Position numbers and translations under genes: made by a program. A DNA stretch of 9,555 nucleotides from positions 1 to 9,555 of the forward strand of contig JAFAPJ010000085.1 in assembly GCA_019247255.1 (NCBI GenBank), read 5' to 3'. The first letter of the stretch is position 1, and each line of letters begins with the position of its first letter. This DNA comes from Methylobacteriaceae bacterium. Lineage in GTDB: Bacteria; Pseudomonadota; Alphaproteobacteria; Rhizobiales; Beijerinckiaceae. The notes beneath the pieces were generated by a model that worked only from the letters and a program-made list of their open reading frames with translations, did not search any database and was not told the DNA's origin. Positions 1 to 7,142 of this stretch are shown here, piece after piece.

Positions 1-100
1 GACCTCCTCCATCGACGGGCCGGCCGCTCCGTCCCGTTCGCCCGCGGCCGCGCCCGAGAGCCGCCGGGGCCCCGCCCCGCCGGGGGCGCGCGGCCCGTGA
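1..100 (+). CDS. C-terminal tail of upstream gene, probably RND efflux adaptor (partial)
   Basis: The frame starting at base 2 is open from the window edge to a TGA at 98-100, giving 32 residues rich in Pro, Ala, Gly and Arg with no recognisable domain. The stop overlaps the GTG start of the following RND gene in a GTGA arrangement, which is typical of translationally coupled genes. In MdtABC-type operons the gene before mdtB is the periplasmic adaptor (HlyD/MdtA family), and such adaptors often end in a low-complexity Pro/Ala-rich tail, so that is the likely identity. All three forward frames are open here because of the high GC content, so the frame is chosen from the overlap and the operon context. 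The identity is an inference. Confidence 0.45.
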   Translation, partial: TSSIDGPAAPSRSPAAAPESRRGPAPPGARGP

Positions 101-3100
101 TCTCCGGGCTCTTCATCCGCCGGCCGATCGCGACCTTCCTGCTCGCCTTGGCGATCGGGCTGTGCGGCGTGCTCGGCTACCTGCGCCTCCCGGTCTCGTC
201 GCTGCCGCAGGTCGACTTCCCGACGATCCAGGTCACGACGCGGCTCCCGGGCGCCAATCCGGACACGATCGCGGCGCTCGTCACGGCGCCGCTCGAGCGT
301 CAGCTCGGGCAGATCCCGGCGCTGGCCTCCCTGTCGTCGAACTCGTCCTTCGGCCTGTCGCAGATCACGCTTCAGTTCGAGCTCGACCGCGACATCGACG
401 GCGCGGCGCAGGACGTGCAATCCGCCATCAACGCGGCTGCCTCGACGCTGCCCCGGAACCTGCCCTACCCGCCGACCTACGCGAAGGTGAACCCGGCCGA
501 CGCGCCGATCGTGACGCTCGCGCTCACCTCGAAGACGGTGGCGCTGCGCGCGTTGTCCGACCTCGCGGACACGCTCATCGCCCAGCGCCTCGCCGAGATC
601 TCGGGCGTCGGCCACGTCACGATCCAGGGCGGCGTGCGGCCGGCCGTGCGCATCCAGGCCGACCTCGCCCGCCTCGCCTCCTACCGGCTCACCATGGCGG
701 ACCTGCGCACCGCGATCACCGGGGCGAACGTCGCCGGCCCCAAGGGCGCGCTCGACGGCCGGACGCAATCCTACACCATCGCCTCCAACGACCAGATCGA
801 GGCGGCGGCCCAATACCGGGACGTCGTCGTCGCCTATCGCAACGGCGCGCCCGTGATGCTCGGCGACGTCGCCTCCGTGGTGGACGGGCTCGAGGATTCG
901 CGCGTCGCCGGACTCTACGGGGACGAGACGGCCGTGATCCTCGACGTCCAGCGCCAGCCGGGCGCGAACGTCGTGGCGACCGTCGAGCGGATCAAGGCGG
1001 AGCTGCCGCGCCTCGCCCAGGTCGTTCCGGCCGGGATCCAGTTCAGGCTCGTCCAGGACCGGACGGACACCATCCGGGCCTCCATCCACGACGTCGAGCT
1101 CACGCTCGTCGTCGCCTGCGTGCTCGTCGTCCTCGTGGTGCTGCTTTTCCTGCGCTCCGTCCGGGCAACGATCATCGCGGGCGTCGCGCTGCCGCTCTCG
1201 ATCGTCGGCACCTTCGCGGTGATGTGGCTCGTGGGCTTCTCGCTCGACAACCTGTCGCTCATGGCGCTCACGATCGGGACGGGCTTCGTCGTCGACGACG
1301 CGATCGTGATGGTGGAGAACATCGTGCGGCGCATCGAGGACGGCGAGCGCCCCTTCGAGGCGGCGCTGAACGGCGCGCGCGAGATCGGCTTCACCATCGT
1401 GTCTCTCACGGTGTCGCTGATCGCGGTCTTCATCCCGCTCCTGTTCATGACGGGCCTCGTCGGCCGCATGTTCCGGGAATTCGCCCTGACGCTCTCCATG
1501 GCGGTCGTGGTCTCGGCGGTCGTCTCGCTGACCCTGACCCCGATGATGTGCGCGAAGCTGCTGCGCGCCGCGCCGCACGCGCATGGCCGCGGCTGGCAGC
1601 ATTGGGCCGAGCTCCCCATGAGCTGGATGGCCCGAGGCTACGACCGCACGCTCGGCTGGGCGCTCCGCAGGCGCGGGCTCATGCTCCTCCTGACGCTCGG
1701 CACCCTCGCGCTGACCGGCTGGCTCTACGCCGTCATGCCGAAGGGCTTCCTGCCCGCGCAGGACACGACCCTCGTCACCGCCGTGATGGAGGCGGCGCCG
1801 GACGCCTCCTTCGCCGAGGTGACGCGCCTCCAGGGCGAGGTCTCGGCCGCCATCCGGCGCGACCCGGCCGTCACGGGAATCGTCTCGGTCGTCGGCGTCG
1901 GGTCGCTGAACCCGACCCCGAACGTCGCGCGGCTCGCGATCAGCCTGCGCTCCATCGGCGAGCGTCCGAGCGCCGACGAGGTGAGCGAACGCCTCCGCAA
2001 CGCGACGAGCGCGATCCCGGGCGCGACCCTCTACCTGCAGCCCGTCCAGGACATCCAGATCGCGACCAGGGCTAGCCGCTCGCAATATCAATACACGCTG
2101 TCCGGCGCCGATCCGGCCGAGGTCGCCACCTGGTCGAAGCGCGTGCTCGAACGCCTCCGGGGGGATCCGGACCTGCGCAACGTCGCGCTCGAGACCCAGG
2201 ACGGCGGGCTGAGAGCCCTCGTCACCGTGGACCGCGAGATGGCGGGGCGGATGGGGATCTCGGTCCAGAACGTCAACGACGCGCTGAACGATTCCTTCGG
2301 GCAGCGGCAGGTCTCGACGATCTTCGGCCAGTCGAACCAGTTCCGGGTCGTGCTCGAGGCCGCGCCGCAATACCAGACGAGCCCGGACATCCTCCAGAAG
2401 CTCTACGTGCCGGGCACGGGCGGGCTCCCGGTCCCGCTCTCGAGCTTCACCCGGATGGAGCGCACCACGGCGCCGCTCGCCATCGCCCACGAGGCGCAGT
2501 TCCCGGCCGCCATCGTGTCCTTCGACGTCGCCCCGGGCTCGGCGCTCGGCACCGCCATCGAGGCGATCGCGCGCGCGGAGCGCGACGTCGACCTGCCCTC
2601 GACCGTGACGGGCAGCTTCACGGGCGACGCGGCCGAGTTCCAGCGCTCGCTCGCCGGCCAGCCGTGGCTCATCCTCGCCGCGGCCGTCACGATCTACATC
2701 GTGCTCGGCATCCTCTACGAGAGCTTCGTCCACCCGCTGACGATCCTCTCGACGCTGCCCTCGGCCGGCGTCGGGGCGCTGCTCGCGCTCACGCTTCTCG
2801 GCCATGACCTCTCGGTCGTCGCGCTCATCGGCATCATCCTGCTCATGGGCATCGTGAAGAAGAACGCGATCATGATGATCGACTTCGCGCTCGCGGCGGA
2901 GCGCGAGGAGGGCCTGTCGCCGCACGACGCGATCGTCCAGGCCTGCCGGCTGCGCTTCCGGCCCATCATGATGACGACGCTCGCGGCGCTTCTCGGCGCG
3001 CTCCCGCTCGCGCTCGCGACCGGCGCAGGCGCGGAGCTGCGGGTGCCGCTCGGGGTCACGATCATCGGTGGGCTCGTCCTGAGCCAGCTCATCACCCTCT

Positions 3101-3243
3101 ACACGACGCCCGTCATCTATCTCGGCTTCGAGAACCTGCGCCGTCGCCTCGCTCGGGCGGGGTCGGACGACAACCTCACCGACGGCGAGCGCGAGCCGGA
3201 GCTGCCGCTGCGCGCGCCCGCCTTTCGCGAGGCGGCGGAATGA
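97..3243 (+). CDS. mdtB: MdtB-like RND multidrug efflux transporter, inner-membrane subunit
   Basis: The 1048-residue product has the full length of an RND (AcrB/MdtB/MdtC family) proton-driven exporter. It should sit in the inner membrane and pass substrates to an adaptor and outer-membrane channel. The N-terminus (FIRRPIATFLL, residues 6-16) is the family's first membrane helix. A periplasmic loop follows to about residue 330, then helices 2-6 (about 335-485), a second periplasmic loop (about 555-850) and the last helices (about 855-1012). The proton-relay acidic pair is present as D400-D401 in VVDDAIVM, and its lysine partner as K922 in VKKNAIMMID. The stretches KVNPADAPI, ITGANV and QRQPGANV match E. 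coli MdtB more closely than MdtC. In MdtBC pumps the two subunits form a mixed trimer in which MdtB is thought to carry the proton-coupling role. The GTG start is chosen because it aligns with family N-termini and overlaps the upstream stop; its Shine-Dalgarno is weak. The C-terminal 30 residues are polar and unconserved. Confidence 0.93.
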   Translation: MISGLFIRRPIATFLLALAIGLCGVLGYLRLPVSSLPQVDFPTIQVTTRLPGANPDTIAALVTAPLERQLGQIPALASLSSNSSFGLSQITLQFELDRDIDGAAQDVQSAINAAASTLPRNLPYPPTYAKVNPADAPIVTLALTSKTVALRALSDLADTLIAQRLAEISGVGHVTIQGGVRPAVRIQADLARLASYRLTMADLRTAITGANVAGPKGALDGRTQSYTIASNDQIEAAAQYRDVVVAYRNGAPVMLGDVASVVDGLEDSRVAGLYGDETAVILDVQRQPGANVVATVERIKAELPRLAQVVPAGIQFRLVQDRTDTIRASIHDVELTLVVACVLVVLVVLLFLRSVRATIIAGVALPLSIVGTFAVMWLVGFSLDNLSLMALTIGTGFVVDDAIVMVENIVRRIEDGERPFEAALNGAREIGFTIVSLTVSLIAVFIPLLFMTGLVGRMFREFALTLSMAVVVSAVVSLTLTPMMCAKLLRAAPHAHGRGWQHWAELPMSWMARGYDRTLGWALRRRGLMLLLTLGTLALTGWLYAVMPKGFLPAQDTTLVTAVMEAAPDASFAEVTRLQGEVSAAIRRDPAVTGIVSVVGVGSLNPTPNVARLAISLRSIGERPSADEVSERLRNATSAIPGATLYLQPVQDIQIATRASRSQYQYTLSGADPAEVATWSKRVLERLRGDPDLRNVALETQDGGLRALVTVDREMAGRMGISVQNVNDALNDSFGQRQVSTIFGQSNQFRVVLEAAPQYQTSPDILQKLYVPGTGGLPVPLSSFTRMERTTAPLAIAHEAQFPAAIVSFDVAPGSALGTAIEAIARAERDVDLPSTVTGSFTGDAAEFQRSLAGQPWLILAAAVTIYIVLGILYESFVHPLTILSTLPSAGVGALLALTLLGHDLSVVALIGIILLMGIVKKNAIMMIDFALAAEREEGLSPHDAIVQACRLRFRPIMMTTLAALLGALPLALATGAGAELRVPLGVTIIGGLVLSQLITLYTTPVIYLGFENLRRRLARAGSDDNLTDGEREPELPLRAPAFREAAE

Positions 3244-3251
3244 TGCGGATG

Positions 3252-3647
3252 TCAGGCGCTCGCGAGCCGGACCTTCGCGGCCTTCTCGAGAAATCCGGAC
3301 CGGGTTTCGCCCTGGGCGGCAGCCGCGCGATCGACGCGCCTCAGCGTCGCCTCGTCCAGCATCACGTTGACGCGAACGCGGCGCCCCGGCTTGTCGATCT
3401 CGATCGCCGCGACGAGCGCCCCGTGCGCGTCCTCGACGAAGGCGAGGTCGGCTCTCAGCTCCGTGAGGCTCCGCGCCTCGGGCATGGAGCCGTCCTCCAG
3501 CAAACCTTCGATATGGAAGGCCGCTGCCTCCCGCGCCTTGGCGACCGCGGTGTCGAGGTCAGGAGCGACCGTCGTGCAGCCGGGCAGGTCCGGAAAGGAC
3601 ACGCCGAACCGTCCGGCCTCCTCATGGATGAGCGCGACGAGCTGCAT
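3252..3647 (-). CDS. hicB: HicB-family antitoxin
   Basis: The 131-residue product has the two-part build of HicB antitoxins. Its N-terminal partial RNase-H-like fold is marked by the family signature FGVSFPDLPGC (about residues 14-24), followed by an Ala/Glu-rich helix and HIEGLLEDG. A C-terminal ribbon-helix-helix domain (about residues 90-127; RVRVNVMLDEATLRRVDRAA) would bind DNA and autoregulate. HicB neutralises HicA by direct binding. An upstream ATG at 3656 is possible (134 aa), but the strong GGAGG at 3658-3662 is only one base from it and ten bases from the ATG at 3647, so 3647 is preferred. The gene lies 24 bases after hicA, on the strand opposite to both RND genes. Its stop is 8 bases from the mdtB-like stop, leaving no space for a separate terminator. 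The family call is firm from motifs; activity in this host is unknown. Confidence 0.88.
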   Translation of the reverse strand: MQLVALIHEEAGRFGVSFPDLPGCTTVAPDLDTAVAKAREAAAFHIEGLLEDGSMPEARSLTELRADLAFVEDAHGALVAAIEIDKPGRRVRVNVMLDEATLRRVDRAAAAQGETRSGFLEKAAKVRLASA

Positions 3648-3657
3648 GCTCTTCATA

Positions 3658-3662
3658 CCTCC
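3658..3662 (-). promoter_or_regulatory. Shine-Dalgarno of hicB
   Basis: GGAGG on the minus strand lies one base before an ATG at 3656 and ten bases before a second ATG at 3647. The spacing favours the second ATG, which also gives the MQLVALI start usual for HicB proteins. Confidence 0.6.
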
Positions 3663-3671
3663 GCTTCCGTA

Positions 3672-3917
3672 TCACCACTCCCAGCCAGCCTGCCGATAGA
3701 TCGATCGCAGGGTCCCGGTCGGGATCTCCGGCTCGCCGTGATCGATCGTCACGCGCCCCGGCTTGTCAGGGTGTCGATATTGCCGGTGGTCGCCAGGCCC
3801 GCGGCGCGCCTCCACCCAGCCCTCCTCCCGAAGCCGGCGCAGAACATCTCGCGTCTTCCTGGATCGGGCGCCAGAAGGCAGGTCTTCGACCCCCAAGCTG
3901 CGTATGTAAGTATACAC
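3672..3917 (-). CDS. hicA: HicA-family mRNA interferase toxin
   Basis: This is a small basic protein of the HicA (YcfA) family, a double-stranded-RNA-binding-domain-like toxin that cleaves mRNA. The core runs RKTRDVLRRLREEGWVEARR, then GPGDHRQYRHP with the catalytic-type His, then GRVTIDHGEPEIP and the closing GTLRSIYRQAGW, all in family order. It precedes hicB, the usual toxin-first order for HicAB. The start is uncertain. A TTG at 3935 gives 87 aa but has no Shine-Dalgarno. The GTG at 3917 has GGAGG three bases upstream and gives 81 aa (used here). A TTG at 3896 gives 74 aa and would suit transcription from a TATACT at 3914-3909. All exceed the roughly 58 residues of E. coli HicA; the surplus is an N-terminal extension before RKTRDV. 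The module sits antisense between two efflux genes. Confidence 0.85.
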   Translation of the reverse strand: MYTYIRSLGVEDLPSGARSRKTRDVLRRLREEGWVEARRGPGDHRQYRHPDKPGRVTIDHGEPEIPTGTLRSIYRQAGWEW

Positions 3918-3920
3918 ACG
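3901..3920. promoter_or_regulatory. AT-rich candidate promoter/operator between hicA and mdtC-like gene
   Basis: This 20-base spot is strikingly AT-rich against its surroundings. It contains a TATACT (minus strand, 3914-3909; five of six to the sigma70 -10 consensus) pointing into hicA, and a weaker TATACA (plus strand, 3911-3916) pointing at the mdtC-like gene. It also holds an inverted repeat GTAT-N6-ATAC at 3902-3915, nested in an imperfect outer repeat CGTATG...CACACG (3901-3906 and 3915-3920). Ribbon-helix-helix HicB proteins generally bind short inverted repeats over their own promoter, so this is the best operator candidate in the module. No convincing -35 box is seen at 16-18 bp on either strand. 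If it is the hicA promoter, the longer hicA starts are ruled out. Confidence 0.35.
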
Positions 3921-3949
3921 CCTCCGCTCCGACAAGCCGGGTGGCCGGC

Positions 3950-6900
3950 ATGAACATGTCCGAGCCCTTCATCCGGCGGCCGGTCGCCACGACCCTGATC
4001 GCGGTCGCGATCTGCCTCGCCGGCCTCGTCGCCTACTGGGCGCTGCCCGTCGCCTCGATGCCGCGCGTCGACTTTCCCTTCGTCCGCGTGGTCGCGAGCC
4101 GTCCGGGCGCCGACGCCGCCACCATGGCGTCCACCATCGCGGCGCCCCTCGAGCGGCGACTCGGCGCGATCGCCGGCGTCAATGAGATCACCTCGACCTC
4201 GACGCTCGGCTCGACCGCGATCTCGCTCCAGTTCGATCTCGGCCGCTCGCCCGACAAGGCGGCGCGCGACGTGCAGGCCGCGATCAACGCGGCCGCGACC
4301 GATCTCCCGTCGGACCTCCCGACGCTCCCGATCGTCCGCAAGGCCAATCCCGGCGCCTTTCCGGTCATCATCATCGCGCTGACCTCCGAGACGCTGCCCG
4401 CCTCGGCGATCTACGACATCGCCGACACGCTCGTGGTCCAGCGCATCTCGCAGGTCGAGGGCGTGGCCGAGGTGACGGCGAGCGGCGGCGAGCAGCCGGC
4501 GGTCCGCGTGCGGCTCGACCCCAAGCGGCTCGCCGCGATGGGCCTGTCCCTCGACGCGGTGAGGGCCGCGATCGCGGCCGCGAACGCGCAAGGCCCCGTC
4601 GGCACCTTCGAGGGCGCCGCGCAAGGGCTCACGATCGCGACGAACGACCAGCTGACGAGCCCGGAGGAATACGGCCGCCTTGTCGTGCGCGCGACGAACG
4701 GGACGGTCGTGCGCCTCGCCGACATCGCGATCGTCGAGCGCGCGACCCGCAACAGCCGCGCGGCGGGTTCCTACAACGGCAAGCCCGCCGTGACGATCAC
4801 GGTGACGAAGCAGGCGGACGCGAACGTCGTCCAGACGGTCGACCGGGTGAAGGCGCTGCTTCCCGAGCTGCGCCGCTACGTCCCGACCACGATCGATATC
4901 GAGGTGACGAGCGACCGGACGCTCACCATCCGCAAGTCCATCGGCGACATGCAATGGACGCTCGTCGAGACGGTCGGCCTCGTGATGGTCGTCGTGTTCC
5001 TGTTCCTCAGGCGGGCGACCCCGACGCTCGCGGCCGGGGTGACGGTCCCGCTCTCGATCGCGGGCGCCTTCCCGCTCATGTACCTGTGGGGCTTCACGCT
5101 CGACAACCTGTCGCTCATGGCGATCACGATCGCGGTCGGCTTCGTGGTGGACGACGCGATCGTCATGATCGAGGCGGTCTACCGGCGGCTGGAGCAGGGG
5201 ATGCGCCCGATCGACGCCGCGATCGCGGGCGCCCGGGACATCGGCTTCACGGTCCTGTCGATCAGCCTGTCGCTCCTCGCGGCCTTCATCCCGCTCTTCT
5301 TCATGCCCGGCATCGTCGGGCGCTTCTTCCAGGAATTCTCGCTGACCCTCGCCTTCGCGATCGTCGTCTCGACGGTCGTGTCGCTCACGATCGCGCCGAC
5401 CATCGTCGCTCGGCTGCCCGTCCGGCACCGCGCGCCGAGCCGCTTCGACCGGATGGCCGAGAGTATCCTCGGCGGGCTGACGCGCGGCTACGGGCGCACG
5501 CTCGGGATCTCGCTCCGTTTCCCATGGGCGATGCTGCTGGTCACGCTCGGTACGGTCGCGCTCACCGTCCAGATGTTCCGGGTCATCCCGAAAGGCTATT
5601 TCCCGCAGGACGATACCGGGCTCCTCATCGGGCTCACGGAGGCGTCCTCCGACATCTCCTTCCCGGCGATGGCCGAGCTTCAGGAGCGGGCGGCGGAGCG
5701 CGTCCGGGCGGATTCCGCCGTCGTGGGCGTCTCGTCCTCCGTGGGCGGCGCGGGCTGGGGCGCCGCGACCGTGAATACCGGCCGGCTCTTCATCACCTTG
5801 CGGCAGGGCGACGTCCGGGAGAGCTCCGCCGTCGTGATCCAGCGGTTGCGCCGCGAGCTGAACAGCATCGTGGGCATGCGCGCCTACGTGTTCGGCGCGC
5901 AGGACATCCGGGCGGGCGGCCGGCAGGGCAAGGGTACGAACTACCTCACGCTCTGGGGCCGCGATCTCGAGGAGCTCGACCGCTGGGCGCCCCGCATCGT
6001 CGACCGGCTGCGCCGGATCGAGGGGCTGCAGGACGTCTCGAGCGACCGCGAGCAGGGCGGGCTGCAGGCGAATGTCGTGGTCGACCGGACGGCCGCGGCG
6101 CGGCTCGGCGTCCGCATGCAGGACATCGACGACGCGCTGAACAACGCCTTCGCGCAGCGCCAGATCTCGACCATGTACACCCAGCGCAACCAGTACCGGG
6201 TCGTGCTGGAGGTCGGGCCCGCCGACCGGAACGACCCCGAGAACCTGACCCAGATCTACGTACCCTCGACGGCAGGCGCCGCGATCCCGCTCTCGGCGCT
6301 CGCGCACGTCACCCGCAGCCAGGCGCCGCTCTCCGTGAACCACCAGGGGCCGCTCCCCTGCATCACGATCACCTGGAACCTCGCCCCGGAGGTCGGGATC
6401 GGCGCCGCGACCCAGGCCGTGCAGGACGCGATCGACGCGCTCGTCCTGCCGGACACCGTGCGAGCCGAATTCGCGGGCGACACCAAGAACGCCGCCGAGG
6501 GCGCCGGCGCGGGCGGGCTCCTCGTGATCGCGGCCCTGCTCGCGGTCTACATCATCCTGGGCGTCCTCTACGAGAGCCTCGTCCACCCGCTCACCATTAT
6601 CTCGACCCTCCCGTCGGCGGGCCTCGGGGCGCTCCTCGCGCTCTTCCTCGCCGGGATGGAGCTCTCCATCATCGCGTTGATCGGGCTCATCCTGCTCATC
6701 GGCCTCGTGAAGAAGAACGGCATCATGCTGGTCGATTACGCGCTCGACGCGGAGGCCCGGGGATGCCACCCGGCCGAGGCGGCGCGCGAGGCGGCGCTCG
6801 CGCGCTTCCGGCCGATCCTGATGACGACGCTCGCAGCCCTTCTCGGGGCCGTGCCGCTCGCGCTCGCCTCCGGGATCGGCGGCGAGATCCGCCGCCCGCT

Positions 6901-7051
6901 CGGGGTCACGATCATCGGCGGGCTCGTCGTCTCGCAGCTCCTCACGCTCTACACGACGCCCGCGATCTACCTTCTGCTCGGGCGTCTGCATGCCCGTGCG
7001 GGCGGGCGCCGCGGGCTGCCCGATCGTCCGGTCGCGCCCGCGCCCGCCTGA
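3950..7051 (+). CDS. mdtC: MdtC-like RND multidrug efflux transporter, inner-membrane subunit
   Basis: The product is a full-length RND exporter of 1033 residues, paralogous to the MdtB-like protein upstream. The N-terminus (FIRRPVATTLIAVAI) is helix 1, two large periplasmic loops occupy about residues 40-330 and 550-850, and the remaining helices form two bundles. The proton-relay pair is D401-D402 (VVDDAIVM) and the lysine is K922 (VKKNGIMLVD), so it looks catalytically intact. Stretches such as LERRLGAIAGVNEITS, QDIRAGGRQ and PLSVNHQG match E. coli MdtC, supporting an MdtB/MdtC heteromeric pump. Possible starts are GTG 3941, ATG 3950 and ATG 3956. ATG 3950 is chosen because GGTGG lies five bases upstream and because MNMSEPFIRRPVATT resembles related N-termini. 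The gene is separated from its partner by about 700 bases carrying antisense hicAB, which is unusual for this operon. Whether it depends on read-through or on its own promoter is not settled by the sequence. Confidence 0.92.
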   Translation: MNMSEPFIRRPVATTLIAVAICLAGLVAYWALPVASMPRVDFPFVRVVASRPGADAATMASTIAAPLERRLGAIAGVNEITSTSTLGSTAISLQFDLGRSPDKAARDVQAAINAAATDLPSDLPTLPIVRKANPGAFPVIIIALTSETLPASAIYDIADTLVVQRISQVEGVAEVTASGGEQPAVRVRLDPKRLAAMGLSLDAVRAAIAAANAQGPVGTFEGAAQGLTIATNDQLTSPEEYGRLVVRATNGTVVRLADIAIVERATRNSRAAGSYNGKPAVTITVTKQADANVVQTVDRVKALLPELRRYVPTTIDIEVTSDRTLTIRKSIGDMQWTLVETVGLVMVVVFLFLRRATPTLAAGVTVPLSIAGAFPLMYLWGFTLDNLSLMAITIAVGFVVDDAIVMIEAVYRRLEQGMRPIDAAIAGARDIGFTVLSISLSLLAAFIPLFFMPGIVGRFFQEFSLTLAFAIVVSTVVSLTIAPTIVARLPVRHRAPSRFDRMAESILGGLTRGYGRTLGISLRFPWAMLLVTLGTVALTVQMFRVIPKGYFPQDDTGLLIGLTEASSDISFPAMAELQERAAERVRADSAVVGVSSSVGGAGWGAATVNTGRLFITLRQGDVRESSAVVIQRLRRELNSIVGMRAYVFGAQDIRAGGRQGKGTNYLTLWGRDLEELDRWAPRIVDRLRRIEGLQDVSSDREQGGLQANVVVDRTAAARLGVRMQDIDDALNNAFAQRQISTMYTQRNQYRVVLEVGPADRNDPENLTQIYVPSTAGAAIPLSALAHVTRSQAPLSVNHQGPLPCITITWNLAPEVGIGAATQAVQDAIDALVLPDTVRAEFAGDTKNAAEGAGAGGLLVIAALLAVYIILGVLYESLVHPLTIISTLPSAGLGALLALFLAGMELSIIALIGLILLIGLVKKNGIMLVDYALDAEARGCHPAEAAREAALARFRPILMTTLAALLGAVPLALASGIGGEIRRPLGVTIIGGLVVSQLLTLYTTPAIYLLLGRLHARAGGRRGLPDRPVAPAPA

Positions 7052-7079
7052 TCGCGGGATCCGGCTGTCCTCACCGGCT

Positions 7080-7097
7080 CGTGAAGCGAGCTTCACG
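7080..7097 (+). terminator. Perfect 8-bp inverted repeat after mdtC-like gene
   Basis: CGTGAAGC-GA-GCTTCACG forms an exact 8-bp inverted repeat with a 2-base centre, starting 29 bases after the mdtC-like stop. As RNA it would be a compact hairpin closing the efflux operon, but only CGATCTTAACC follows, without a real U-tract, so it is at best a weak intrinsic terminator. As DNA it is an 18-base palindrome 46 bases before the chemoreceptor start and could equally be an operator. The symmetry is seen directly; the role is inferred. Confidence 0.4.
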
Positions 7098-7102
7098 CGA
7101 TC

Positions 7103-7110
7103 TTAACCAT
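7103..7110 (+). promoter_or_regulatory. CtrA-like half-site TTAACCAT
   Basis: TTAACCAT lies 32 bases before the chemoreceptor ATG, just downstream of the palindrome. It matches the half-site recognised by CtrA, the alphaproteobacterial cell-cycle and motility regulator that controls chemotaxis genes in several species. The second TTAA of a full TTAA-N7-TTAA site is absent. In a GC-rich genome this octamer should be uncommon by chance, but a single half-site is weak evidence. Confidence 0.35.
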
Positions 7111-7142
7111 GCTCATCTCAGAGTTGAGCGGGTGAGGGCACG

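Noticed and set aside
162..2075. 637-codon forward frame inside the mdtB-like gene
   Set aside because: The composition is Arg/Ala/Pro/Gly-rich without motifs; it is a +1 shadow of the RND coding frame.
3240..3953. Mobile element carrying hicAB, with terminal repeats or a target duplication
   Set aside because: No transposase, inverted terminal repeats or clear direct repeats are visible at the edges of the module.
3749..7096. 1115-codon open frame on the minus strand opposite the mdtC-like gene
   Set aside because: The predicted protein is an Arg/Asp/Glu/Gly/His-rich low-complexity chain with no domain, the usual antisense shadow of a GC-rich gene, and it overlaps a well-supported RND gene and hicA.
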